DNA of 52,474 nucleotides, from contig WIAL01000062.1 in the NCBI GenBank assembly GCA_015519975.1, forward strand, positions 1 through 52,474, read 5' to 3'. The position numbers were made by a program, and so were the translations under genes. Position 1 is the first letter of the stretch; each line of letters opens with the position of its first letter. The notes under the pieces are model-generated. The model worked only from the letters and a program-made list of their open reading frames with translations, ran no database searches and was not told where the DNA came from. This DNA is from Hydrogenothermaceae bacterium (GTDB lineage Bacteria; Aquificota; Aquificia; Aquificales; Hydrogenothermaceae). Of this stretch, positions 1 to 8,524 are shown piece after piece.

Positions 1-522
1 AGAAAAGAAAATAAAGAAGGAACTCTACTTTCTTTAGTTGGCTTTCAAACAAAATTAAAATATCCAGAGCAAAAAAGAATATTTAGATTAATTCCTGCTT
101 TAAAAGATGCCACATTTGTAAGACTTGGTTCTATTCACAGAAATACTTTTATTCAATCTCAAAAAGTACTACTTCCAACACTTCAGCTTAAGAAAAATCC
201 TAAAATACTTTTTGCAGGTCAAATAACCGGTGTTGAAGGATATGCAGCATCGTCAGCAACAGGAGTACTTGCAGGTATAAATGTTTCAAGAATGGTAGCA
301 GGACTTGAGCCGTTAGTCCCTCCAAAGGAAACCATGCTTGGCGGTCTTATAAATTATATAACATCACCAAAAGATGAACTTCAGCCCATGAATCCAAATT
401 TTGCACTTCTTCCAGACCTTCCAAAAAAAATAAAAGGCAAAAAGCAAAGAAAAGAGGCAAAAGCCAAAAGAGCCATTGAAAAGATGAGGGAGTTTGTGGA
501 GCAAAACTTAGCTACAGTTTAA
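1..522 (+). CDS. trmFO: TrmFO, folate-dependent tRNA (uracil-5-)-methyltransferase, C-terminal part
   Basis: The frame is open from the first base of the window, so the N-terminal part including the FAD-binding Rossmann domain lies outside. The visible 173 residues match the C-terminal half of TrmFO (GidA-related): LRLIPALKDATFVRLG-like core, then the segment LFAGQITGVEGYAASSATG, typical of the family's second flavin-contacting region, then a basic tail. TrmFO uses methylene-tetrahydrofolate and FADH2 to make 5-methyluridine at position 54 of tRNA. The gene ends at TAA 520-522 and is followed by about 110 AT-rich bases without a gene. The family assignment is confident; only the 5' truncation limits it. 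Confidence 0.92.
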   Translation, partial: RKENKEGTLLSLVGFQTKLKYPEQKRIFRLIPALKDATFVRLGSIHRNTFIQSQKVLLPTLQLKKNPKILFAGQITGVEGYAASSATGVLAGINVSRMVAGLEPLVPPKETMLGGLINYITSPKDELQPMNPNFALLPDLPKKIKGKKQRKEAKAKRAIEKMREFVEQNLATV

Positions 523-639
523 AAAATATTCCTTTCAATCAAAAATAAAAAATCAAAAAATTATCCATAAATTAGAACAGTTTATTCTATTTTTTCTTTT
601 ATATTAAATTTCATAAACTATTTCTTGGAGGATTTTAAA

Positions 640-987
640 ATGCCAAAGTTTAAATCACCTTACAAAGTAGCAGACAATTTAATAAAAATTTATGAAGAAG
701 AAGTTATGTTCCCCTACACTATGGATGTGGATACGCTTGTGAAACTTACCGGAAGAAAAAGGAGTTTTAGAGCTTTAGAAAGAAGGTTGTTTCAAAAAGT
801 TTCTGAAATTTTAAAAGGAAAAGGATATTTAATGTTTGAAGTTCCTACTGATGAAAATGATATGGTAGCAATTGCAAAAACAGAATACATTTTGAAAAAT
901 TGGAGATTTTTGGATGAAAGAGATGTAGATAATATAGCAGGCATAGTTGAAGATGAAGAAGATCTTGAAATACTGATAGAGGATTAA
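640..987 (+). CDS. Hypothetical protein, 115 aa
   Basis: Start is ATG 640, chosen because GGAGGA at 627-632 is well spaced; an upstream in-frame TTG at 625 lies inside that ribosome site and is unlikely. The protein is charged and soluble, with a basic N-terminal half (LVKLTGRKRSFRALERRLF) and a very acidic C-terminus (GIVEDEEDLEILIED). No signal peptide or membrane segment is visible. It is followed after three bases by another small unknown gene (991-1422), and the two are probably co-transcribed. I do not recognise the family and assign no function. Confidence 0.7.
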   Translation: MPKFKSPYKVADNLIKIYEEEVMFPYTMDVDTLVKLTGRKRSFRALERRLFQKVSEILKGKGYLMFEVPTDENDMVAIAKTEYILKNWRFLDERDVDNIAGIVEDEEDLEILIED

Positions 988-990
988 TAA

Positions 991-1422
991 ATGGTTGCTA
1001 TAAAGTTTTATGTTTTCAATCAATGCTTAGCTTATAGAAAGGAAATTAGAAAAGCCTGTGAAGTTGTAGATAAAGAAATTCCAAAATATTTTGAAAATTT
1101 TGATTTTGAACTTATTGATGATTTAGATTATGTTGACCTTGATGAAAAAGAAGTTGATGGTGCTGATTTAGAGCAGTTTGTAAAATGGACAATGGTTATA
1201 AAAGGAAATTATGATTTAGATGAAATCAGGGAAATTTTAGAAAAAATTAAAAAAGAATACTGCTATAGAGAGGAAAGCATTCCTTTATACATTTATTATA
1301 AGAAAATTAATAGCCTTGACGAACTTACAAATTTTTTATATGAATCTGCCAAAAGCTTGAGCATTGGAGAAATAATGCCTACTTACATCAGGTTTTGTTG
1401 CAAAGTTACAGAAATTGGGTAG
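991..1422 (+). CDS. Hypothetical protein, 143 aa
   Basis: Start is ATG 991 with AGAGGA at 977-982 overlapping the end of the previous gene, so translation is likely coupled. The protein is acidic in its first half (DFELIDDLDYVDLDEKEVDGAD) and has two cysteines near the C-terminus (RFCCKVTEIG). It shows no membrane segment and no recognised catalytic motif. Codon use looks like its neighbours. The family is unknown to me; the paired arrangement with the upstream 115-aa gene is the only context clue. Confidence 0.65.
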   Translation: MVAIKFYVFNQCLAYRKEIRKACEVVDKEIPKYFENFDFELIDDLDYVDLDEKEVDGADLEQFVKWTMVIKGNYDLDEIREILEKIKKEYCYREESIPLYIYYKKINSLDELTNFLYESAKSLSIGEIMPTYIRFCCKVTEIG

Positions 1423-1462
1423 TATAATAAAAGGAGGTAATTAGTTATGGGGGAGGTTTGAA

Positions 1463-2230
1463 GTGGAAAAAGATAGAAATTTAGGTAAAAATGGTTATGT
1501 TTGGCTTTATGATGAGTTTGATGGAGAATTTTCAAAAAATTTAAGAGAGTTTCTATTAGATACTGTTTCAAATTTTGCGAAAGAAACAATGCCTTATTTA
1601 CGTAATGGATATGACTATCCTTTTGTTTATAAAGAAATGGTTTTATCTCCTGTATTTTTTATGTCGTTAAAACAATCATCAGATACATCTATAGTTTTAG
1701 CAGAATATCCAATAGAAAGAATAAAAAATAAAAGGAAAAAAATAAAAGGACATGGTAGAGTTGATTATCTTATACTACATAAAGATATGGAAATATTAAT
1801 AGAAGCCAAATTTGTTTGGATAAGTTATAAAGCATTAGTAGATAAAGAAAATATACGAGAAGAATTAAAACGAAAAATTAAAGAAGCTTCAAATCAAGTA
1901 AAAAGCATAAATTGGGATGATACTATAAAAATAATAATGATAATAGCTCCTGTATATGTTAGGAAATCATTAAATTCGGAAGAAGAATGCAAAAACTATT
2001 TAAAAAACTTTCAAATAGATTATGATTATTTCAATATAAACAAAAAAGATTATTTTGGGAATATTTTCCAAACTTTATCGGAAAGTTTAGGAAATTATTC
2101 TCAACCTTTTATATTAAGATGGGATATTCCTGCGTTTAAGGATTATTATTATTATTGGGAAGATAAAAATAATAAAATACAATGTAGAGCTTATCCAAGT
2201 ATATTTTTCATAGGTGCAGTTTTAAAGTAA
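1463..2230 (+). CDS. Putative PD-(D/E)XK-type nuclease-like protein
   Basis: Start is GTG 1463, preceded by GGGGGAGG at 1449-1456. The 255-residue protein has a segment fitting a PD-(D/E)XK active site: Asp101 in GHGRVDYLI, followed after a beta-strand-like stretch by Glu114-Ala-Lys116 (ILIEAKFVW). This D-x12-E-x-K spacing is characteristic of restriction-endonuclease-like folds, but it is a short motif and the fold is inferred. The C-terminus is unusually aromatic (FKDYYYYWED). The gene lies three bases before a WYL-domain regulator gene, which suggests a two-gene unit, possibly defence-related. No methyltransferase is nearby. It could also be a non-catalytic member of the fold. Confidence 0.55.
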   Translation: MEKDRNLGKNGYVWLYDEFDGEFSKNLREFLLDTVSNFAKETMPYLRNGYDYPFVYKEMVLSPVFFMSLKQSSDTSIVLAEYPIERIKNKRKKIKGHGRVDYLILHKDMEILIEAKFVWISYKALVDKENIREELKRKIKEASNQVKSINWDDTIKIIMIIAPVYVRKSLNSEEECKNYLKNFQIDYDYFNINKKDYFGNIFQTLSESLGNYSQPFILRWDIPAFKDYYYYWEDKNNKIQCRAYPSIFFIGAVLK

Positions 2231-2233
2231 ATA

Positions 2234-3310
2234 ATGCTTAAACCCTACATTGAAATAATAAAATTTTTACTTGAAAAGAACAGATTTATAAAAACAGCAG
2301 ATATACAAAGATTTTTAGAAAGTCAGGGGTTATTGGAAAAATCTTATAATTCAAACAGAAGGCTTTTACAAAAATATTTAGAAAAATTAGAATATGAAGG
2401 TTATATAGTTAGGAAATACGAAAACATAAAGGGCAGAAAATCTCAAGAATGGAAAATTAACCCTAAAAGTTTCCCAAAAATCGTAGGAATATCAGAAAAA
2501 GAGTTTATTTCACTTCTTATAATGACAAGTTTTATGCCGGATGATTATAAAAATCTAAGTTTTCTATCTGATATAAAAAATATAATCAACAGAACATATT
2601 TTGAAATTACAGACGAAAAAAGGGAAATTATAGAAAATGCTTTTAAATATGTTCCAGAATTCCACGAAAAATTTTCAAAAATTGATAAAGATATACTTAA
2701 TAAACTTTTCAAAGGAATATTTGAGAAAAAATACCTAAAAATCATCTATAAAGATAAATGGAAAAAAATAGCCCCAATTAAAATATTTTTATATCAAGGG
2801 ATTTTATATTTATCAGCTATAAATGAAGAAAATAAAAAAGTAAATCTAAAAATAAGCTGTATAAAAAATGTTATAGAAACTTCTGAAAAACCCAGAGAAT
2901 TTTTTATAAAAAAATACAGAAAGCAAAATTTTGGCTTTGAAGATGAAATGCCTTTTATATTTGCTGTAGACATTCCAAAATGGTATATAAGATGTGAAGA
3001 TTTAAATACTACAAAGATATTAAATACGCAATTTTACGCAGAAGAAAATGGAGAGAATATAAAAGTTTATCTAATAGGATTTACAGGTTTAAGATTTCCA
3101 TCAAGAATGCTTGTTCCACAAATTGAAAAAATTTATGAGTCTGACGAAAAAATTATTAATAAAGCAAAAGAATTTAAAAAAGATTTAAAAGTAAACTATG
3201 AAAACATTACTTTTTCATTAAGAGAAAATTTAAAAAGATTTAATGATTTTATAGAAGAGTTTGAGTATTACTTAGAACAAAGGAATAATCTTCTAAAAGA
3301 TTTTACCTAA
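2234..3310 (+). CDS. WYL-domain transcriptional regulator
   Basis: The 358-residue protein begins with a helix-turn-helix-like region (about residues 1-75: IQRFLESQG, NRRLLQKYLEKLEYEGYIVRK). Around residues 170-215 it has the beta-rich WYL-type core (IIYKDKWKKIAPIKIFLYQGILYLSA). WYL proteins bind ligands such as nucleic acid or nucleotides and often control defence genes. The C-terminal part resembles the WCX extension. It starts three bases after the putative nuclease gene, so the pair is probably one operon. What it regulates cannot be told from the sequence. Confidence is good for HTH plus WYL, low for role. Confidence 0.75.
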   Translation: MLKPYIEIIKFLLEKNRFIKTADIQRFLESQGLLEKSYNSNRRLLQKYLEKLEYEGYIVRKYENIKGRKSQEWKINPKSFPKIVGISEKEFISLLIMTSFMPDDYKNLSFLSDIKNIINRTYFEITDEKREIIENAFKYVPEFHEKFSKIDKDILNKLFKGIFEKKYLKIIYKDKWKKIAPIKIFLYQGILYLSAINEENKKVNLKISCIKNVIETSEKPREFFIKKYRKQNFGFEDEMPFIFAVDIPKWYIRCEDLNTTKILNTQFYAEENGENIKVYLIGFTGLRFPSRMLVPQIEKIYESDEKIINKAKEFKKDLKVNYENITFSLRENLKRFNDFIEEFEYYLEQRNNLLKDFT

Positions 3311-3394
3311 TTCACAACAATTTCATAAATATTGCATTAATATTAAAATAGTATAAATTACAGGCATTAAAATAATATAAAGAGGTGAGATAGA

Positions 3395-3922
3395 ATGCCT
3401 TTCTTAATTAATTTAAAAAATGAGTTTAAAAAAGAAAAATTTATAGAAAGAGATTATGAAATACCTTTTGAAGATTTAGATTTGCCTTCAGAATACAGAG
3501 CGTTGGAAGATGTTAAAGTACATCTGTACATAATTAAAGAAAAAGATGGATATGCCCTTTCTATGGATTTTAAGAGTGGTGTAGATTTAGAATGCGGAAG
3601 ATGTTTAGAGCATTTTGATATGGACTTAAGCGGAACTTCTAATATTTTTCTTTCAAAAAAGAAATTAAAAGGCGGAGAACTTCACGGAGCAGATTTAGAT
3701 GTTAGATATTTAGAAGATGAAGAGCATTTTAATCTGAATGAAGTTGTAAGAGAGGAAATTATAATTAGAACCCCGATGAAGCCTTTATGCGATGAAAACT
3801 GTAAAGGTATTTGCCCAATATGTGGTTCAAACAAAAATGAGAATCCCTGCAGCTGTGAGGCTGAAGAAAGAAGAAAAAATTCACCATTTGCAAAACTTAG
3901 CAAGCTTTTAGAAAACAAATGA
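3395..3922 (+). CDS. yceD: YceD/DUF177 family protein (large-subunit rRNA accumulation protein)
   Basis: The 175-residue protein has the DUF177 layout. An N-terminal beta-rich half leads to a first cysteine pair ([14 protein letters not shown]), and the acidic core ([26 protein letters not shown]) is followed by a cysteine-rich cluster ([16 protein letters not shown] ... CSC) expected to bind zinc. In other bacteria YceD supports 23S rRNA accumulation and is usually followed by rpmF; here it is followed by dtd instead, with an ATGA overlap at 3919-3922. The ribosome site GAGGTGAG lies just before ATG 3395. Confidence 0.85.
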   Translation: MPFLINLKNEFKKEKFIERDYEIPFEDLDLPSEYRALEDVKVHLYIIKEKDGYALSMDFKSGVDLECGRCLEHFDMDLSGTSNIFLSKKKLKGGELHGADLDVRYLEDEEHFNLNEVVREEIIIRTPMKPLCDENCKGICPICGSNKNENPCSCEAEERRKNSPFAKLSKLLENK

Positions 3923-4362
3923 TAGCAGTAGTCCAAAGAGTTTCAGAGTCAAAAGTAGAAGTTGACGGCAAAATAGTTGGACAAATTGGAAAAGGTTTAA
4001 ATATTCTTCTTGGTGTTATAAAAGGAGATACACAGGCAGATATTGATAAACTTGTAAATAAGATTGTAAATTTAAGAATTTTTGAGGATGAAAATGGAAA
4101 AATGAACCTCTCTGTTAAAGACATAAATGGAGAGGTTCTTGTTATTTCTCAGTTTACTCTTGCAGGAAATGTAAAAAAAGGAAGACGCCCGAGCTTTGAA
4201 AATGCAGAAAAACCAGACAGGGCTAAACAGCTTTATGAAAAATTTGTAGAAGAAATATCCAAAGAAGTACCTACAAAAACAGGAATATTTGCTGCAGATA
4301 TGAAAGTTTTTATACTAAACGATGGACCAGTTACATTTATAATTGATTCTAAGCAGTTGTAA
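3919..4362 (+). CDS. dtd: D-aminoacyl-tRNA deacylase
   Basis: The 147-residue length and sequence match DTD. The N-terminus is [15 protein letters not shown], the conserved SQFTLAG motif (about residues 75-81) and the NDGPVTF motif near the C-terminus (equivalent to the family's NxGPVT cross-subunit motif) form the active site of the homodimer. The enzyme hydrolyses D-amino acids (and glycine) from mischarged tRNA. It overlaps yceD by four bases (ATGA), so translation is coupled, and its 3' end overlaps the convergent rdgB gene by 14 bases. Confidence 0.95.
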   Translation: MIAVVQRVSESKVEVDGKIVGQIGKGLNILLGVIKGDTQADIDKLVNKIVNLRIFEDENGKMNLSVKDINGEVLVISQFTLAGNVKKGRRPSFENAEKPDRAKQLYEKFVEEISKEVPTKTGIFAADMKVFILNDGPVTFIIDSKQL

Positions 4363-4975
4363 TTTTCTCTAAAATAGTTATTAATTTCCTTACAGCCTTT
4401 CCTCTATGGGATATTTTATTTTTCTCTTCAGGTGTTAGTTGTGCCATTGTTTTATCATATCCTTCGGGTATAAAAATAGGGTCGTATCCGAATCCTCCTT
4501 CTCCTACAGGCTTTTTTGCTATTCTGCCGTTGCAGTATCCTTCAGCCCATATTCCAAAGTCTTCAGGACTGTAAAAAACAACAACACTTACAAATCTTGC
4601 CTTTCTATTTTCTTCCCCTTCTAAAAGCCTTAAAAGTTTACTAATGTTTGCTTTATCTTTATTATCCTTTACAGGTTCTTTTCCTCCAAACTCTATATCG
4701 TAAAACCTTGCAGAATAAACTCCCGGGTATCCTCCTAATTCTTCAACTTCAAGTCCTGCATCTTCTGCTATAACAGGTATTTTATAAAATTTTGCATATT
4801 CCTTTGCTTTTTTTATAGCATTTTCCAAAAAGGTTTCTTTGTCCTCTTCAACCTCAATTTTTTCTTTCATATCTTCTAAAGATAAAACTTCAATACCTAT
4901 ATTTGACAAAAGCTGTTTAAACTCTTTTAATTTTCCTTTATTTGTTGTGGCAATTAAAACTTTATCTATTTGCAA
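4349..4975 (-). CDS. rdgB: XTP/dITP diphosphatase (RdgB/HAM1 family)
   Basis: The 208-residue protein begins with the family signature [14 protein letters not shown], followed by [22 protein letters not shown] and [23 protein letters not shown], ending with [10 protein letters not shown]. These segments bind the purine triphosphate and Mg2+. The enzyme removes non-canonical ITP, dITP and XTP from the nucleotide pool. It is transcribed toward dtd, and the two 3' ends overlap by 14 bases. It is divergent from hemH, with a 73-bp shared upstream region. Confidence 0.95.
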   Translation of the reverse strand: MQIDKVLIATTNKGKLKEFKQLLSNIGIEVLSLEDMKEKIEVEEDKETFLENAIKKAKEYAKFYKIPVIAEDAGLEVEELGGYPGVYSARFYDIEFGGKEPVKDNKDKANISKLLRLLEGEENRKARFVSVVVFYSPEDFGIWAEGYCNGRIAKKPVGEGGFGYDPIFIPEGYDKTMAQLTPEEKNKISHRGKAVRKLITILEKITTA

Positions 4976-5048
4976 AATTAAAACCTCTCATAAATTATTT
5001 AAACTTTTATTTTAAAATACTTATAGGCAAAATAAAAATGAGGTTAAA

Positions 5049-5999
5049 ATGAAAAAAACGGCGGTTGTTTTATTAAATATGGGTGGTCCTGACAGCCTTG
5101 AGGCAGTTGAGCCTTTTTTGTATAACCTTTTTTCAGACCACGATATAATTCAAATACCAAGATCTATTCAAAAACCTGTGGCAAAATTAATATCAAAAAT
5201 AAGAGCTAAAAAAACACAGCAGTATTATGAAATAATGGGAGGAAAATCTCCCCAAAAAGAACAAACTCAGGAGCAGGCTGAAGAACTTCAAAAAACTTTA
5301 GGAAACAAATATAAAGTTGTAGTGGCAATGAGATACTGGCATCCATTTACTGAAGAGGCTTTAAATGAGTTAAAAGATGAGAGTTTAGAAAAAATAATAC
5401 TTCTTCCACTTTATCCGCAATTTAGCAAAACAACAACAGGTTCATCTTTTAATGAATTTTTCAGGCAGTTTGAAAAGTTTCAAAAACAGGGATATTTTAA
5501 AAATGTTCCTGTAGAAAAAATTGAAAGCTATCATAACCATCCTATATACATTAAAGCGATGGTTGAAAATATTAAAGAGAGTTTGCCAGATTATAAAGAT
5601 TATTATTTTTTATTCTCAGCACACAGCCTTCCTGAAAAAGTGGTAAAGAAAGGAGACCCTTATCAAGAGCAGATAAAAGAAACTGTGAAACTTATAATGG
5701 AGTATTTTCCTGAAAATAAATACAGTCTTGCATATCAAAGTAAAGTAGGACCTGTTAAATGGCTTGAGCCTTTTACAGATGAGGAAATACAGAGGCTTGC
5801 AAAAAAAGGAATAAAAAAACTTGCAGTCATACCTGTTGCATTTGTGTCTGAACATTCTGAAACCCTTTATGAACTTGATTATCAGTACGGTAAATTGGCA
5901 AAAGAAGCAGGTATTGAAGATTATCAAAGAGTGCCAACATTAAAAACGCATCCGCTTTTTATTAAGACTTTAAAAGAAATTGTAGAGGCTGAAAGTTGA
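5049..5999 (+). CDS. hemH: Ferrochelatase
   Basis: The 316-residue protein matches bacterial HemH. The N-terminus is AVVLLNMGGPDSLEAVEPFLYNLFSD, the porphyrin pocket lies near GGKSPQKEQTQEQA, and the FSAHSLPEK signature around residue 190 holds the catalytic histidine. A second conserved segment is VIPVAFVSEHSETLYELD, whose Glu/His residues take part in metal delivery. It inserts Fe2+ into protoporphyrin IX, the last step of protohaem synthesis. Start is ATG 5049 after GAGG at 5040-5043. Its TGA overlaps the TTG start of the downstream ubiD gene (TTGA, 5996-5999). Confidence 0.95.
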   Translation: MKKTAVVLLNMGGPDSLEAVEPFLYNLFSDHDIIQIPRSIQKPVAKLISKIRAKKTQQYYEIMGGKSPQKEQTQEQAEELQKTLGNKYKVVVAMRYWHPFTEEALNELKDESLEKIILLPLYPQFSKTTTGSSFNEFFRQFEKFQKQGYFKNVPVEKIESYHNHPIYIKAMVENIKESLPDYKDYYFLFSAHSLPEKVVKKGDPYQEQIKETVKLIMEYFPENKYSLAYQSKVGPVKWLEPFTDEEIQRLAKKGIKKLAVIPVAFVSEHSETLYELDYQYGKLAKEAGIEDYQRVPTLKTHPLFIKTLKEIVEAES

Positions 6000-7825
6000 A
6001 ATTAGAGCAGTTTTTAAATGAAGCTAAAAAAAAGGGCTGGTTAAAAATAATAGATGAACCTCTTGATGTAAATCTTGAAATACCTCACGTTGCTTATGTT
6101 GAAGTTAAAAAGCCTGATTCAAAAATACTTCTTTTTACAAATCCTGTAGATAGAGCAAAAAATAGAAAGTATGATATTCCAGTTTTAATGAACAGTTTTG
6201 CAAATTTTGAAGTTGCAGAGTTTATTTTTGCTAAACATCCAGATGAGATAGCAAAAGAGATTGATGAAATTATTCATTTAAAACCTCCAGAAAGTTTAAC
6301 TGAAAAATTATCTTCACTATCAAAACTTTTTAAACTTAAAAATGTTTTCCCAAAAAGATCAAAAAAGCAGGGAAGTTGTCAAGAGATAAAATATTTAGGA
6401 GAAAATGCAGATTTAGATATTATTCCGATTTTAAAAACTTGGCCTAAAGATGTAGGGAAATTTATAACAGCAGGTCAGGTTTATACAAAATCACTTGATG
6501 GAAAGTATCAGAATTTAGGTCTTTATAGAATTCAAAAACTCTCCAAAAATAAACTTATAATGCACTGGCAGGTTCATAAAGATGGAAATCACTTTTTTCA
6601 TGAATATAAAAAAGCAGGTAAAAAAATGCCTGTTGCAATAGCAATAGGAGGAGATCCCCTTTATTTTTGGTGTGGACAGGCACCACTTCCACCTAATTTA
6701 TTTGAACTTCTTTTGTACGGTTTTATTAGAAATGAAAATCCAAAACTTGTTAAATGTTTAACAAATGATATTTATGTTCCTGAAGATGTAGATATTGTAA
6801 TAGAAGGTGAGGTTGATCCTGAAAATTTTGCCCCTGAAGGACCATTTGGAGATCATACTGGCTATTACACTCCTGTTGAGGATTTTCCGGTTTTAGATGT
6901 AAAAGCAATTACAATGAAGAAAAATCCAGTTTATATGGCTACTGTTGTAGGAAAGCCTCCTGTAGAAGATAAATACATGGGCTGGGCTACAGAAAGAATA
7001 TTTTTACCTCTTTTAAAAACAACTACGCCTGATTTAGTGGATTACCACATGCCTGAAAACGGATGTTTTCATAATCTTTTAATAGCAAAAATAAAACCTC
7101 TTTATAAAGGACACGCAAAGCAGATAATGCACGCATTTTGGGGCGTTGGGCAGATGAGTTTTTTAAGAAATGCTGTATTTGTAAATGAAGATGCTCCTTC
7201 TTTAACAGATTATGAAAATCTCGCAAAATATATTTTGAACAGGATTACAGAAAAATCATTTTTAATAACAGAAGGAATTGTTGATCAGCTTGACCATTCA
7301 AGCTATGAGCCTTTAGTTGGAGGAAAATTTGGAATAGACTCCACAGGTAAGGTTGTTGAAAAGAATATAAATGTTTTAAATGATAATGAGCTTTTAGAAA
7401 AAGCAAAAGAAATTGATGAAGATATTACAGATTTAAAGCAATTTTTTACAGATACTGCAAATCCTATAACTGTAATTAAAGTAAATAAAACAAAACCTGT
7501 TAAGGAAGTATTTAAAAAATTAAAACAGTTAAAACAACATTTAAGGATAGTTATATTTGTGGATGATTATATGAACGATTTAAATAACCCTTACATGCTT
7601 GTTTGGAGAATTACAGGAAATTTTGACCCTTTACATGATGTTTGGATAGAAGAAATATGGGGACTTGATGCAACGGCTAAAAATGAAAAAGATGGATATT
7701 TTAGAAAATGGCCGGAAGATGTATTTTGTGATAAAGGAGTTATTGAGACTTTAAAAAATAAAAAAATTATTGATGTTGATGATGGCTTTTTACGTAAGTT
7801 CCAGATAGTAGAATTTGGTGATTGA
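5996..7825 (+). CDS. UbiD-family prenylated-FMN-dependent decarboxylase
   Basis: The 609-residue protein has the UbiD layout, including a conserved PEGPFGDHTGYYTP segment (the acidic residues of the family's E-R-E catalytic network sit here) and the C-terminal DVDI/GKFGIDSTGK motifs. UbiD enzymes decarboxylate aromatic acids using prenylated FMN made by UbiX. In an organism of this type the likely role is in menaquinone synthesis (futalosine branch), but that is inference. Start TTG 5996 overlaps the hemH stop, so coupling is likely. The gene ends only 7 bases before the CRISPR leader 1 homology begins. Confidence 0.85.
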   Translation: MKLEQFLNEAKKKGWLKIIDEPLDVNLEIPHVAYVEVKKPDSKILLFTNPVDRAKNRKYDIPVLMNSFANFEVAEFIFAKHPDEIAKEIDEIIHLKPPESLTEKLSSLSKLFKLKNVFPKRSKKQGSCQEIKYLGENADLDIIPILKTWPKDVGKFITAGQVYTKSLDGKYQNLGLYRIQKLSKNKLIMHWQVHKDGNHFFHEYKKAGKKMPVAIAIGGDPLYFWCGQAPLPPNLFELLLYGFIRNENPKLVKCLTNDIYVPEDVDIVIEGEVDPENFAPEGPFGDHTGYYTPVEDFPVLDVKAITMKKNPVYMATVVGKPPVEDKYMGWATERIFLPLLKTTTPDLVDYHMPENGCFHNLLIAKIKPLYKGHAKQIMHAFWGVGQMSFLRNAVFVNEDAPSLTDYENLAKYILNRITEKSFLITEGIVDQLDHSSYEPLVGGKFGIDSTGKVVEKNINVLNDNELLEKAKEIDEDITDLKQFFTDTANPITVIKVNKTKPVKEVFKKLKQLKQHLRIVIFVDDYMNDLNNPYMLVWRITGNFDPLHDVWIEEIWGLDATAKNEKDGYFRKWPEDVFCDKGVIETLKNKKIIDVDDGFLRKFQIVEFGD

Positions 7826-7832
7826 AAATTTT

Positions 7833-8070
7833 AGTCTGTCGATCGCAGATTTTTAAGCTTTAATTGAGACAAGATCTCAATAAAAAATCGGTAAAAATTT
7901 AAACTTAAGCCTTATATATCAATAGTTTGTCGATCCCTAGGGATTTTTGCAGGATTGGAGGTAGACCGAAAACTAACTTAATTTGACAGCAGACAGAAAT
8001 TTTTGTATATTTAATTTCAGTAAGTAATTTCAAAGTTTACTTGGCAACCGAATATGAAACTATTTTTAGG
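7833..8070 (+). promoter_or_regulatory. CRISPR leader 1
   Basis: The 238 bases directly before the first repeat of array 1 align without gaps to 29816-30053 before array 2, with about 17 differences by hand count (about 93% identity). Outside these blocks the two flanks are unrelated. Conserved internal elements are a hairpin TTGAGA-loop-TCTCAA (7864-7880), a consensus promoter (7983-8011) and the block just before the repeat. Leader 1 also holds a perfect 12-bp palindrome ATCCCTAGGGAT, which has decayed in leader 2. The leader drives transcription and marks the integration end. The 7826-8070 stretch has no gene. Confidence 0.85.
7983..8011 (+). promoter_or_regulatory. Sigma-70-type promoter for array 1
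   Basis: A perfect -35 TTGACA (7983-7988) is followed after 17 bases by -10 TATATT (8006-8011). The predicted start is near 8018, about 50 bases before the first repeat. The same promoter with the same spacing is present in leader 2, which supports it by conservation. Confidence 0.75.
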
Positions 8071-8439
8071 GTTTTTAGCGTACCTATAAGGAATTGAAAC
8101 AAAACTGAATCTCTTTTTGTCTTTGTTTGATTATGTCTGTTTTTAGCGTACCTATAAGGAATTGAAACAGATTTTTCCATCTTCTGTTAGTTTTGCATTT
8201 TCTGTTTTTAGCGTACCTATAAGGAATTGAAACGAATAAATATATTATTCTAATAAATACCCCCTTTATAAGTTTTTAGCGTACCTATAAGGAATTGAAA
8301 CAGGCATTTGAAATTTCTTTCATTTTCCTTCCTATTGCTCGTTTTTAGCGTACCTATAAGGAATTGAAACGGTTTTTCATAAATTCACCACCTCTTTATG
8401 TTTTTGTAAGTTTTTAGCGTGCCTATGAGGAGTTAGAAT
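8071..8439 (+). CRISPR. CRISPR array 1: 6 repeats, 5 spacers
   Basis: Repeats are 30 nt, beginning GTTTTTAGCGTACC and ending GGAATTGAAAC, at 8071-8100, 8139-8168, 8204-8233, 8272-8301, 8341-8370 and a degenerate last copy at 8410-8439. Spacers are 38, 35, 38, 39 and 39 nt. The ATTGAAAC repeat end fits the usual 8-nt crRNA 5' tag made by Cas6. The five intact copies are identical and have A at repeat position 12; the terminal copy has G there and five more transitions. The last repeat plus the leader position shows that transcription runs rightward. Confidence 0.98.
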
Positions 8440-8445
8440 GAAATA

Positions 8446-8474
8446 TTGACAATTCACAAGATTTTACTTAATCT
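8446..8474 (+). promoter_or_regulatory. Possible promoter of the cas operon
   Basis: Six bases after the terminal repeat of array 1 there is a perfect TTGACA (8446-8451), followed after 17 bases by a weak -10-like TAATCT (8469-8474). The cas6 start at 8525 is about 45 bases further on, with GTGGGGA as ribosome site. The -35 is convincing and the -10 is poor, so the call is tentative. Nothing else is seen between 8440 and 8524. Confidence 0.4.
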
Positions 8475-8524
8475 AATCTACAAAAATAATAAAGAGCATA
8501 TATATACCAAAGTGGGGATTTGTT

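Noticed and set aside
829-1023. Minus-strand open frame
   Set aside because: It is the complement of an AT-rich coding gene, is rich in Ile, Phe and Tyr, and lacks a ribosome site; shadow of the real genes. The same applies to the other long antisense frames in the window.
3332-3357. TTGCAT and TATAAA before yceD as a promoter
   Set aside because: The spacing is only 14 bases, and the region is so AT-rich that such hexamers are expected by chance.
8139-8370. Repeats as part of an insertion sequence
   Set aside because: Regular 30-nt repeats with unique 35-39-nt spacers and adjacent cas genes define a CRISPR array; no transposase or terminal inverted repeats are seen anywhere in the window.
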